A stretch of 56,406 nt of DNA, from positions 1 to 56,406 of the forward strand of contig JANQFQ010000052.1 in the NCBI GenBank assembly GCA_028277765.1, read 5' to 3'. A program made the translations under genes and the position numbers. This DNA comes from Desulfobacterales bacterium (GTDB taxonomy: Bacteria > Desulfobacterota > Desulfobacteria > Desulfobacterales > SURF-7). The notes under the pieces were generated by a model, which searched no databases, was not told the DNA's origin, and was given only the letters and a program-made list of their open reading frames with translations. Positions 36,803 to 45,220 of the stretch are shown one piece after another; positions within the stretch are counted from its first letter, which is position 1; every line of letters begins with the position of its first letter.

Positions 36803-36962
36803 AAACAAATTTTAAGAAGAATCGTTTTTAATAAAATCTGACACTATTTATAATGTCAAATCTAGACTTTTACACCTGTATATGTCCTCCATATACAATC
36901 TGGAAAGGCTGCATTTTATCAGTTTGCTGTAAAAAGGAAAAACCAGTTATTCAGGACGGGAG

Positions 36963-37091
36963 ATGTTAACTCGATCAACCCTTATAGGTGTTATAATTCT
37001 ATTTTCCGGAACCTTCTTTTTAACTGGAAGGAAAAATGTTTCTTTGTCTTTTTTCACTAAGAAAAAACAATCCCCTTTACCGGCCGTGTAA
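36963..37091 (+). CDS. Candidate 42-residue membrane peptide
   Basis: ATG at 36963 with AGGA 6 nt upstream. The first half is hydrophobic (STLIGVIILFSGTFFLTG), followed by a basic tail with several lysines. It ends 15 nt before the convergent CheY-like gene. No family is recognised. It could be a small single-span membrane protein, or chance. Confidence 0.35.
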   Translation: MLTRSTLIGVIILFSGTFFLTGRKNVSLSFFTKKKQSPLPAV

Positions 37092-37106
37092 AGTATGTCT
37101 TTAAAA

Positions 37107-37481
37107 TTATTGTTCATTAGCTATTAATACCTGTTCAATAGATTCCAGAAGTATGTCCGGCTCAAACGGTTTATCAATTATTCTGGAACAATTAAGTTTT
37201 TCAAGGTTATCAGAAAGGTCCTTATCACGATATGCTGTGATCGCTATAATTGGAAGCAGGCTGAAATCCTTTCGGACAGTATAGATTAACTCAATGCCGG
37301 TCATTATGGGCATAACAATATCCGTTAAGAGTATATCAATATCTCCGTTTGATTTTAAAAGAATATCCATCGCCTCATGGCCATTACAAGCTTCTTTTAC
37401 CGAGAAGCCGGCACTCTCAAGTACTGTCACGATCGATCTTCTGGTCCTGTCTTCGTCTTCTGCCAATAGTATCTGTCTCAT
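37107..37481 (-). CDS. Stand-alone response-regulator receiver domain
   Basis: The ATG at 37481 has GGAG upstream. The 124-residue product is a single receiver domain with the acidic pair AEDED, phospho-acceptor aspartate in LLTDIVMP (about residue 54), T in AITAY and lysine in IDKPFEP. There is no output domain. It has its own sigma-54 promoter and three upstream activator palindromes with the same spacing as those before the gene at 41503. This suggests control by the NtrC-like protein encoded just upstream. Confidence 0.92.
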   Translation of the reverse strand: MRQILLAEDEDRTRRSIVTVLESAGFSVKEACNGHEAMDILLKSNGDIDILLTDIVMPIMTGIELIYTVRKDFSLLPIIAITAYRDKDLSDNLEKLNCSRIIDKPFEPDILLESIEQVLIANEQ

Positions 37482-37537
37482 CAATAAACTCCGCTATCTG
37501 TTTTAACGCGGCCCTACAAATAATATTACAAACATAG

Positions 37538-37553
37538 AGCAAAGGTTATGCCA
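37538..37553 (-). promoter_or_regulatory. Sigma-54 promoter of the CheY-like gene
   Basis: On the minus strand TGGCATAACCTTTGCT has GG-N10-GC. The predicted start is near 37527, 46 nt before the ATG. It matches the promoter at 41381 in 13 of 16 positions. Confidence 0.7.
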
Positions 37554-37632
37554 TTGGTCTGTTATTTTTATAACCAATTGTAATTTAAGGCTTAATTGAT
37601 CTGTTCAGGTTTTTATGGAGGACAAAAAGCAT

Positions 37633-37735
37633 ACAACCAGAATTGTAGGGGTTAGATTTGATCAGGCAAAAAACATTGTAAAAGCAAGCTACGGAAGAGC
37701 GCACAACCAATGTTGTTAATACAATATTTGTTGTA
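37633..37735. promoter_or_regulatory. Three 15-bp enhancer palindromes upstream of the CheY-like gene
   Basis: ACAACCAGAATTGTA (37633-37647), ACAACCAATGTTGTT (37703-37717) and ACAATATTTGTTGTA (37721-37735) share ACAA-N7-TTGT. Their centres lie about 113, 183 and 201 bp from the predicted start site. The steps of 70 and 18 bp recur at 41201-41303. Nothing else is seen between 37554 and 37811. Confidence 0.65.
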
Positions 37736-37811
37736 GGTGTTTAATCCACATTTCATACAAAAAAACTGTTTTAAGACCGTTTAAGGGATGAATCCAGGTT
37801 CTTGGCGGTTA

Positions 37812-39236
37812 TCAGTCGCTGGTTGGTTTGCTTTTTTTAAGACGCTTGCTCAACGCCTGCTGGGAAATGCCGAGTATCTTTGCGGCAATTGACTGGTTAC
37901 CGTTTGTCTGTTTCATAGCTTCGTTTACAAGCGCTTGTGTGGCTGTCTTTATTGTGGGAAGTCTTGTTGAAAACCGGATAACTTCTTCTCCTTCATCACT
38001 TGTATCATCGGTATCCGACCGGCTTTCATGTTCCCTGGCAATATGTGCTTTAAAGACACCCAGTGAAAGTATCCTTGATTTGTGCCTGCTTACTGAATCA
38101 AAAATCATTGTCTCCAGTTCCCTCACGTTTCCAGGAAAAGAATATGTCTCCAGCAGGGTGACCAGTTCTTTTGGAGGGGTCGGCTTTTTTTTGTTCAGCT
38201 CTTCAGCCGCCTTGGCAAGAAAATGGTTCACAAGAAGTGAGATATCATCCTTTCTTTCCCTTAAAGGTGGAATATCAATGTGGTGGGTCCGCAGCCTGAA
38301 GTCAAGGTCCTTACGGAAAGACCCTTCTTTCTGCAGAGCAGTAAGATCCTTGTTTGTGGCCGTTATAATTCGGGCATCTGTTGTTTTATGTATATCCTGC
38401 CCAAGCGGAAGATATTCGCCTTCCTGGAGAAGCCGAAGCAGTTTAACCTGTGAAGCAATGCTAAGGTCGCCAATTTCATCTAAAAACAGAGTCCCGCCTG
38501 AAGCCTGTTCAATAAGACCGCGTCTAATCCTGTCTGCCCCAGTGAAAGCCCCTTTTACATGACCGAAAAGGGTGTCAGAAAAAACAACATCATCAAGGCC
38601 AGCCACATTAACCGCTACAAAATTTCCCTTAAGATTGCTTAACTCGTGAATTGTTTTAGCCACTAGTTCCTTTCCGACACCGGTCTCCCCGGTAATCAGT
38701 ACGGACTGTGACGTTGGAGCTATTGATTCAATATAGAAAAAAATCGACATCATTTTTTTGTTAATGGTTATGATATCCTTAAACACTTCAGGTCTTTCAA
38801 GTTCCGGGGTCATGATATGCTCTTTTAAGGCGGAATTTTCCCGCTTAAGATCCCTGAACTCAAGGGCGTGACTCACCGCCGTGTAAAGTCTTGCTTCTTC
38901 CACGGGTTTAACCAGATAATCAAACGCTCCGCTTTTCATGCACCGTACAGCCGTATCAACATCAACGGCCCCAGTAACAACTATAACCGGCATATCCGGA
39001 TATTCACCAGAGATTATTGGCAGCAGTTCTTCACCATCCATATACGGCATTGTAAGATCTAAAAGTACAGCCTCAACTTCATTTTGTGACAGAATACTCA
39101 TCACCTCCCTGCTGTCTTGACAGGTCATAATGTTATTAATACCAGCCAGCTGCAGTGTTGTGTCAATTGCCATAAGAATTGATTCTTCATCGTCTACAAC
39201 CAGTATCGGCTGTAAAGGGTTAAGTCTTTCTGTCAT
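37812..39236 (-). CDS. NtrC-family sigma-54-dependent response regulator
   Basis: The 474-residue product has a receiver domain (VVDDEESILM; phospho-acceptor in AVLLDLTMPYMDG, about D60). Its AAA+ domain has Walker A GETGVGKE, the sigma-54 contact loop GAFTGA, Walker B GGTLFLDEIGDL, and arginine-finger region FRLRTHHIDIPPLRERKDD. A C-terminal Fis-type helix-turn-helix follows (NQSIAAKILGISQQALSKRL). It is encoded 15 nt after the histidine-kinase gene, its likely partner. The two sigma-54 promoters with matching palindromes on either side of this pair are its probable targets (inference). Confidence 0.95.
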   Translation of the reverse strand: MTERLNPLQPILVVDDEESILMAIDTTLQLAGINNIMTCQDSREVMSILSQNEVEAVLLDLTMPYMDGEELLPIISGEYPDMPVIVVTGAVDVDTAVRCMKSGAFDYLVKPVEEARLYTAVSHALEFRDLKRENSALKEHIMTPELERPEVFKDIITINKKMMSIFFYIESIAPTSQSVLITGETGVGKELVAKTIHELSNLKGNFVAVNVAGLDDVVFSDTLFGHVKGAFTGADRIRRGLIEQASGGTLFLDEIGDLSIASQVKLLRLLQEGEYLPLGQDIHKTTDARIITATNKDLTALQKEGSFRKDLDFRLRTHHIDIPPLRERKDDISLLVNHFLAKAAEELNKKKPTPPKELVTLLETYSFPGNVRELETMIFDSVSRHKSRILSLGVFKAHIAREHESRSDTDDTSDEGEEVIRFSTRLPTIKTATQALVNEAMKQTNGNQSIAAKILGISQQALSKRLKKSKPTSD

Positions 39237-39251
39237 CTTCGCACCTGAGTT

Positions 39252-41027
39252 TTAGGTTGTGTCCACGGGAAAAGATACCCTGGCTATCGTTCCTTCGCCC
39301 GATTCTGTTACATAATCCATTACTCCGCCATGATCCTGAACAATTTTTTCTGATACGGCAAGGCCCAGACCCGTTCCGCCAATATCCCGCTTTGTGGTAA
39401 AAAAAGGATCTTTAATCCGATTAAGCACTTCAGGCGGCATACCTGAACCCCAGTCTTGTATTTGAATATATATCGATCCCTGTCCCTCACCAAAACCAGT
39501 AGAAACAGTGATTTTTAAGTCGCTGCCGCCAGGAAAAGCCTGACAGGCGTTTAATAACAGATTTATAACTACCTGCTCAAGCCTCTGCGAATTTCCCTTA
39601 ATCATTGGCAGGTTTTCTTCGTAATCTAAAGAAAAATGATCAGCGGATTTTATCATATTTTTTACAAAACTAACCGCTTTTTCCGCGATGGTGCTTATAT
39701 TAATATCTTCATTCATTTCAGACGGACTTTGCCTAGCAAAGTCTTTAAGGTCGCTTACAATCCCTTTGACCCGCCTGGCTCCTTCAGTGATATCAGATAA
39801 AAGCAGAGGCACTCGTTCACGCAATTTTTCATAGCTCATGTTCCCTACGCTAAAGCCACCATATGTACTAGCGTACTTATCCAGAATTGGTAAAACCGAG
39901 CTCCAGACCTTCTCAAGAATAGGCGTGTTCAGCAGAACAGATGTCACAGGATTGTTAATCTCGTGTGCGACACCGGCAACAAGGGTTCCGAGGGATGCCA
40001 TTTTGGCTGTCTGGAAAAGCTGTTCCTGGTGCATCCGGGCCTCTTCTTCAGCCTGTTTTCTTTCAGTAATATTTCGATAAATACCGTGTGCAATAATATT
40101 GTTATCTTCCTGAAGTGGTGTAAGGTTCCCTTCCACCAGGACCGTTCCCCCGTCTTTTTTTAAGAATTCAGTTTCAACACCCGACACAGGAACCCCTTTA
40201 AGCACGACATATATGATTTCTTTGAATCTCTTGGCCTGGTCTGTAGAGATAATATCAAAAAAGTTCAGATCTTGAACCTCCTCTTGTGAATAGCCCAAAG
40301 TTTTCAGCCAGGCGCTGTTCACAAAAACAAGTTTTCCATCAGCATCTATGCTTTGTATAAGGTCAAAAGCGTTTTCAAAAATATTTCTAAACATCTTTTC
40401 GCTCTCACGAAGAGCCTGTTCAGCGCGTTTCCTCTCTAACAGTTCTTCCTGAAGCTGGATGTTCAACTTTTTAATCGAATGTGAAAGCTTATAAGCGCGC
40501 AGCAGCGCAGTAATGGTTGTAAAAAGCTTTTGTGATGTTAGTTCTACCTTGGATTTATAATCATTGATACCATATTCCAGAATAACCTGCTGCTCTGGTG
40601 CCTGTCCGGGCTGACCAGTCCTTAAAACAATTTGAACGATATCATTTTTTAGCTCTTTACGTATGTAATGAACAACCTCAAGCCCTGCATCATCGGTTTC
40701 CATTACAACATCAAGCAGGAGAACAGCGGTGTCTGGATTATTTAGAATCATTGCTTTTGTTTCCTCGCCAGAATAAGCGCTGATAAAGTTAAGTCCCCGG
40801 CCTTCAAATAAATAATCCTCCAGAACCATCTTTGTTATTTTGTGTACCTCTTCCTGGTCATCAGATATGATGATTTTCCATGGTGGAAGTTCTTGTGTCT
40901 CATTTATTGTCAAAGAGCTGTTTTCTTCCTTGGGTGATATATTTTCATTAAGGTGTTCTTGCAAACCAGTCTCCATTTTTTGTTTTTTTAAATCATACCG
41001 TACGTCCTTGTATATCTGTCTGGACAT
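39252..41027 (-). CDS. Histidine kinase with N-terminal receiver and PAS domains
   Basis: The 591-residue product has no membrane segment, so it is cytoplasmic. A receiver domain lies at ~50-185 (IIISDDQEEVH, LLLDVVMETDDAG), with a coiled coil to ~225. A PAS domain spans ~215-335 (FRNIFENAFDLIQSIDADGK). The kinase core follows, with phospho-histidine box LASLGTLVAGVAHEINNPVT, N box VVINLLLNACQAF, and G boxes QDWGSGMPPEVL and GGTGLGLAVSEKI. It probably phosphorylates the NtrC-like regulator downstream. Its own promoter must lie in 41028-41200; none is clear. Confidence 0.93.
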   Translation of the reverse strand: MSRQIYKDVRYDLKKQKMETGLQEHLNENISPKEENSSLTINETQELPPWKIIISDDQEEVHKITKMVLEDYLFEGRGLNFISAYSGEETKAMILNNPDTAVLLLDVVMETDDAGLEVVHYIRKELKNDIVQIVLRTGQPGQAPEQQVILEYGINDYKSKVELTSQKLFTTITALLRAYKLSHSIKKLNIQLQEELLERKRAEQALRESEKMFRNIFENAFDLIQSIDADGKLVFVNSAWLKTLGYSQEEVQDLNFFDIISTDQAKRFKEIIYVVLKGVPVSGVETEFLKKDGGTVLVEGNLTPLQEDNNIIAHGIYRNITERKQAEEEARMHQEQLFQTAKMASLGTLVAGVAHEINNPVTSVLLNTPILEKVWSSVLPILDKYASTYGGFSVGNMSYEKLRERVPLLLSDITEGARRVKGIVSDLKDFARQSPSEMNEDINISTIAEKAVSFVKNMIKSADHFSLDYEENLPMIKGNSQRLEQVVINLLLNACQAFPGGSDLKITVSTGFGEGQGSIYIQIQDWGSGMPPEVLNRIKDPFFTTKRDIGGTGLGLAVSEKIVQDHGGVMDYVTESGEGTIARVSFPVDTT

Positions 41028-41200
41028 TGCATGATGAAACTTTAATTTTGAAAAAGCCTGGAGCTTAAACTCTTATCAGGTCTGTAGAGTGATAACCAGA
41101 GGTTTTTTTATATTACCAGAAACTTATACTCATTGCAAGGCCCTTAAATTAAAAGTTTTTTGTTTTTTTAAAACGGTCTTTCTACCCCACAGTAATTATC

Positions 41201-41303
41201 ACAACATTAGTTGTATTGACAACTTATATTGTAAACAGAAGGATTTCTTATTATTGTTCGGTCTTTACCTCTGACACCTGCAACAGCCACAACTTATATT
41301 GTA
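41201..41303. promoter_or_regulatory. Three 15-bp enhancer palindromes upstream of 41503
   Basis: ACAACATTAGTTGTA (41201-41215), ACAACTTATATTGTA (41219-41233) and an identical ACAACTTATATTGTA (41289-41303). The 18- and 70-bp spacing equals that of the set at 37633-37735, and the nearest is about 111 bp from the predicted start site. They could also act on the divergent kinase gene. Confidence 0.65.
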
Positions 41304-41380
41304 GGTCTTTTTTGGCCAAACACAGCCCCGCCAAACAATTATCGTTTTATATTACAGTCGGTTAGTGTCGTTTTTGTTTT

Positions 41381-41396
41381 CGGCATAACAATTGCT
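41381..41396 (+). promoter_or_regulatory. Sigma-54 promoter of the 41503-41881 genes
   Basis: CGGCATAACAATTGCT, with GG-N10-GC. The predicted start is near 41407. The remaining intergenic stretch 41028-41200 is AT-rich with no recognised element. Confidence 0.7.
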
Positions 41397-41502
41397 CTTT
41401 ATAATTCTAACGTTTTAGATCATCTCTAAAGAAACACTAAAACGTCTTTTTAAAGCGGTTACCCCGGGATTATTAAATACAAATACTGTTGGGGGATCAA
41501 TT

Positions 41503-41799
41503 ATGATGAACACTTATTCTCAAAAGGAGTACTTACCATTGGATTCTGATTATAAACTGTCCTGTTCTCTACGGGAATCTAAAATCTACGAAGTAATAAA
41601 TGACAATAATGAATTAGAGGGGATTGACCTGCTTGAGCTTTATTATGGAAACCTTTGGAAAACAGTACTTGACCGGCTCCACCATAGAATGGACGGCCAT
41701 GTATTAAAATTTACCTATCAGGGCCGGGTCTATAATGTTTTCCGTAAATGCGGACATCGCAGGGATAGCTTGATACCGCGACTCCGCTTGGTAAAGTGA
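41503..41799 (+). CDS. Hypothetical protein, sigma-54 controlled
   Basis: This 98-residue product is not recognised. It has a GGGGGA ribosome binding site 7 nt before the ATG. It is charged and soluble, with a leucine/tyrosine-rich middle (IDLLELYYGNLWKTVLDRLH) and a basic C-terminus with two histidines and a single cysteine in FRKCGHRRDS; no zinc motif is complete. The promoter with three activator sites shows that it is a real regulated gene. It is followed 81 nt later by the gene at 41881, probably on the same transcript. Confidence 0.7.
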   Translation: MMNTYSQKEYLPLDSDYKLSCSLRESKIYEVINDNNELEGIDLLELYYGNLWKTVLDRLHHRMDGHVLKFTYQGRVYNVFRKCGHRRDSLIPRLRLVK

Positions 41800-41880
41800 T
41801 GCGAATATCGCGCAGGACAATGAACCAGAAAACACATAATATTTAATAGCACCAATCTTTTATACCTTTGGAGGTTATTT

Positions 41881-42567
41881 ATGAGTGACTACAATAATCA
41901 AAATAATGGTAATTCCGCAAACTACGACTGGAACCAAAGGAATCGCGGGCATACCAATTATGGATGGCAGAACGGGCACGGAAAGAGCGGATATAGAAAA
42001 CATAATCGCTATAATCACAACAAACGAATTAGTTTTTTCGAAAATATAAAGCCATCCATTGAAGACTTTATTAAGAACCATTCCGCTCTTGTAAAAAAAA
42101 TAACAGACCTGTCTGAACGCAAGATGCGGGCAGAAGAAAAGAAGGCTGATGCCCTTTATGTGTTGTCGATAGCTTTGGCAAAGATCAGCGGCTGTGACGA
42201 TATCGCTGAAAAACTGTCCGCAGATATTTCCTCTTTAATGGAAGATGAAAATTACACTAAAGACGTCTCCGTAAGCGATAAAAAAATCGCTTCAGATGAT
42301 CCGGATGTTTACGAAGAAAACGCTGCTGATGATTACAAAAATCCGGATGAAACAAGCCCTAAGGACGAAAATAAAATTACTGAAGATGTTAAGTTTTCAG
42401 ACCGGAACAAGATTCTTTCAGACATAAACGGATTGAGGGAAAACGGTATGTCATACGAAAAAATTGCTCGTTTTCTAGAACAGGAGAAAGTTCCGACAAT
42501 ATCCGGCAGGGGTAAATGGCATGCTTCAACTGTTTCAGGTCTTTTAAAAAGTGCTCCAGCAGACTAA
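41881..42567 (+). CDS. Hypothetical protein: Asn/Gly-rich N-terminus, acidic middle, recombinase-like C-terminal motif
   Basis: The 228-residue product has a strong GGAGG site. Residues 1-50 are rich in Asn, Gly, Tyr and His (low complexity). Residues ~55-125 are helical, and ~125-170 are acidic. The end (ISGLRENGMS-like text: LRENGMSYEKIARFLEQEKV, PTISGRGKWHASTVSGLL) resembles the short module in serine-recombinase proteins that recurs as G-x-SY-x-x-IA-x-x-L-N-x-x-x-x-PT-x-x-G-x-W-x-x-x-T-V. No catalytic recombinase domain is present. It may be a DNA-binding protein; the role is unknown. Confidence 0.7.
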   Translation: MSDYNNQNNGNSANYDWNQRNRGHTNYGWQNGHGKSGYRKHNRYNHNKRISFFENIKPSIEDFIKNHSALVKKITDLSERKMRAEEKKADALYVLSIALAKISGCDDIAEKLSADISSLMEDENYTKDVSVSDKKIASDDPDVYEENAADDYKNPDETSPKDENKITEDVKFSDRNKILSDINGLRENGMSYEKIARFLEQEKVPTISGRGKWHASTVSGLLKSAPAD

Positions 42568-42650
42568 AACGGTATTGACCAGTACTTGATTTTACATACA
42601 GTATAAGATCTCATCGAGTTTTATTTGTTTCCACATTTTTAATGCCCTTC

Positions 42651-43454
42651 TCAAGACAATCTCAGCAGTTTACCGCACCGGTTCTGGCTGGCAACTGAAA
42701 GTTTCGTTATACCAGGATTTATCGCTTCACCTACTGTATTAACAGCTATTTCTGGCGTATTATTCTCCTCGCTCAAATGAGCCAGTATGACATGTTTAAG
42801 CCTGCTGTGGTTAATCTCCTTAAGCAGTTTTCTTGTATCTTCATTGGAAAGATGGCCGGTCCTTCCTTTAACGCGTTGCTTAAGCGTCCAAACATATGGA
42901 CCGTCTTCAAGCATTTTCAGGTCATGATTAGCCTCGAGAACCACGAGAGAACACCCCTTAAGGTGTTCTTTTACCAGCGATGTTACAATACCCAGATCAG
43001 TAGCAATCCCAATTTTTACACCGTTTTTGTTTACGGTAAAGCCCGCAGGGTCTTCAGCGTCGTGGGATACTGAAAAAGGATGTATTGTCAGTCTGTTGAT
43101 CTTAAAGGAACTGCCACAGCTAAACTGTTTTATATCGTGCATCTTTCCCAGGTTGTTTGAAGCAGTTTCAAGGGTTTTGGTGTTCATATAAACAGGAAGG
43201 CTGAATCGGCGCGACAGGACTCCAACAGACTGGATATGGTCGGAATGTTCGTGGGATACAAGTATCGCGTCAAGGTTCTCAGGTGATAATCCCCTGGTCT
43301 CAAGCCGTCTTTCAATCTCCTTGCCTGAAAGACCGGCATCAATCAGTACTGCCGTGGAACTATCAGAAATATAAATAGCATTACCCTTGCTACCGCTGGC
43401 AAGGATGCAGAATGTAAGGTCTTCTCTGTTTTCCCGGGCTGCTTCAGATGTCAT
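42651..43454 (-). CDS. Metallo-beta-lactamase-fold hydrolase (YycJ/WalJ type)
   Basis: The 267-residue product has the metal motif HEHSDH (ILVSHEHSDHIQSV), a further Asp/His set (FSVSHDAEDPAGF) and GRTGHLSNEDT, typical of the YycJ/WalJ subfamily of proposed nucleases. It starts with a short hydrophilic leader before FCILASGSKGNAIYI. It is the last gene of the translation operon, 39 nt after dut. Substrate not known. Confidence 0.87.
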   Translation of the reverse strand: MTSEAARENREDLTFCILASGSKGNAIYISDSSTAVLIDAGLSGKEIERRLETRGLSPENLDAILVSHEHSDHIQSVGVLSRRFSLPVYMNTKTLETASNNLGKMHDIKQFSCGSSFKINRLTIHPFSVSHDAEDPAGFTVNKNGVKIGIATDLGIVTSLVKEHLKGCSLVVLEANHDLKMLEDGPYVWTLKQRVKGRTGHLSNEDTRKLLKEINHSRLKHVILAHLSEENNTPEIAVNTVGEAINPGITKLSVASQNRCGKLLRLS

Positions 43455-43493
43455 TCGAATTTCTGGTATAAAAACTCTATACGGATTGAATTA

Positions 43494-43952
43494 TCAAACG
43501 CCGGTATGCCCAAAACCTCCGCTGCTCCGTTCCGTGTCATCTAATTTTTCTACAACAGTTAACGTTGCATGGCAAACTTTTTTTATTACCATCTGGGCTA
43601 TTCTATCTCCGCGAAGGATTGAATAAGGCTTTTTACCAAGATTAATAACCGCAATTTTAACCTCTCCCCGATAATCAGCGTCAATCGTGCCTGGAGAATT
43701 TATAATGCTGATACCGTGTTTTACTGCCAGTCCACTCCGGGGGCGGATCTGCGCCTCAAATCCTTCTGGAACAGCCACGGCGAATCCTGTCGGTATCAGA
43801 GTAATAGCTCCTGGATCTAAGGTTACGCTGGTTTCTACAGCAGCGCATATATCCATTCCCGCAGAATGCGGTGTCATATACCTAGGCAGGGGGATATCCT
43901 CATCCTGCCCTTGCCTCATTCGCAAAAAAGCTATGGTTGGTGAATGTATCAT
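43494..43952 (-). CDS. dut: dUTP pyrophosphatase
   Basis: The 152-residue trimeric dUTPase has its five motifs visible: [52 protein letters not shown], and the C-terminal arm [11 protein letters not shown]. It hydrolyses dUTP to dUMP and keeps uracil out of DNA. Its start codon overlaps the M16 peptidase stop (TAATG), so it is translationally coupled. Confidence 0.96.
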   Translation of the reverse strand: MIHSPTIAFLRMRQGQDEDIPLPRYMTPHSAGMDICAAVETSVTLDPGAITLIPTGFAVAVPEGFEAQIRPRSGLAVKHGISIINSPGTIDADYRGEVKIAVINLGKKPYSILRGDRIAQMVIKKVCHATLTVVEKLDDTERSSGGFGHTGV

Positions 43953-45220
43953 TAAAAATCGTTTATGATTTTTTCAATGGTTTCTTTTCCTGAAGCAGGC
44001 CCCAGCATGGTAACGGAGAACTTGTTCCCCTTAAACAGGTTTCCCGCAAGTTCATAGATTTCATCTTCTGTGACACCGTCTATTAAATCCATTACTTCCT
44101 GAATGGGTATATAACGATTGAAATGAATCTCATTTTGGGCAATCCGAACCATCTGGTTGTCCGTACTCTCAGATGAAAGCATGATATTCCCTTTTGTATA
44201 TTCCTTGGCCTCCTGCAATTCTGAAGGATCTACTCGTACTTCCCTGATTTTTTTTATTTCATCAAATACCAGTTTAGCCGCCTCCAATTCATTTTGAGTG
44301 GCCACTCCCAGATAGGCACCAAACATTCCTGAATCCCGATGAGAAGAGATAAAAGAATAAACAGAATAGGCCAATCCCCTCCTTTCCCGGATTTTCTGAA
44401 AAAGCCTGGAACTCATATTCCCGCCCACAATCGTGTTCAGCAGTGAAAAAGCGTACCGTTTTGGATCGGTTACACATAAGCCTTCTGTGCCCATGCAGAT
44501 ATGAATCTGTTCAAGATCCCTATGGACCAGTGTCACTTTTGAACAGGGAGTAGGCTTTTTTCTCTCTGGAAGACGGCTGCTTTGCTTTATAGTCTCAAAA
44601 AAAGGTCTTAACAAGCTGACCACATGATCATGGTCAACATTGCCCGCGAGGGAGATAACTATCTGATTCGGCTGATAAAATCTCTGAACAAACTCCTTGA
44701 TCGTTTCAGAATTAAAGCTTGCGATGTTTTCCCGTGTTCCAAGTATTGAGCGTCCCAGGGAGTGATCACCCCAGAAATCGTTTCCAAGTAGTGTGTGGAC
44801 ATATTCTTCAGGACTATCTTCAACCATAGCGATTTCTTGGAAAATGACCGGACGTTCTTTTTGAACTTCTCTCTCATCAAATTCTGAATTTAAAAAAATG
44901 TCTGAAAGAATGCTGGTCATGGTTTCAAGGTGGGTATCCATAACCTTTGCATGATAGCAGGTCAGCTCCATGGATGTAAACGCATTGGTGTGTCCCCCAA
45001 TCGCATCAAACTCTTTGGCAATCTGAAGAGCGGATCGCTTCTTGGTGCCCTTGAAAATCATGTGTTCTATAAAATGAGATAATCCGTTTTCCTGTAGAGA
45101 TTCATCGCGAGCCCCCACATTAACCCAAACTCCCATTGACACAGAATGGACATGCGGAATTTTTTTTGACAGAATTCTTGTTCCGTTATCAAGAATTGTT
45201 TTGTTTATGTTCTGATCCAT
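43952..45220 (-). CDS. M16-family zinc peptidase
   Basis: The 422-residue product has the inverted zinc motif HFIEH (residues ~50-54, [15 protein letters not shown]), the third ligand in the following ENAFTS/E-rich region, and the second-half R/Y signature [11 protein letters not shown]. It is the processing-peptidase-like type often found next to pnp. The frame starts 32 nt inside the end of pnp. Location is cytoplasmic, as no signal peptide is seen. Confidence 0.92.
   Translation of the reverse strand: MDQNINKTILDNGTRILSKKIPHVHSVSMGVWVNVGARDESLQENGLSHFIEHMIFKGTKKRSALQIAKEFDAIGGHTNAFTSMELTCYHAKVMDTHLETMTSILSDIFLNSEFDEREVQKERPVIFQEIAMVEDSPEEYVHTLLGNDFWGDHSLGRSILGTRENIASFNSETIKEFVQRFYQPNQIVISLAGNVDHDHVVSLLRPFFETIKQSSRLPERKKPTPCSKVTLVHRDLEQIHICMGTEGLCVTDPKRYAFSLLNTIVGGNMSSRLFQKIRERRGLAYSVYSFISSHRDSGMFGAYLGVATQNELEAAKLVFDEIKKIREVRVDPSELQEAKEYTKGNIMLSSESTDNQMVRIAQNEIHFNRYIPIQEVMDLIDGVTEDEIYELAGNLFKGNKFSVTMLGPASGKETIEKIINDF

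Noticed and set aside
37828..38562. 244-residue frame opposite the NtrC-type gene
   Set aside because: Mirror of a highly conserved AAA+ domain; Ser-rich shadow composition.
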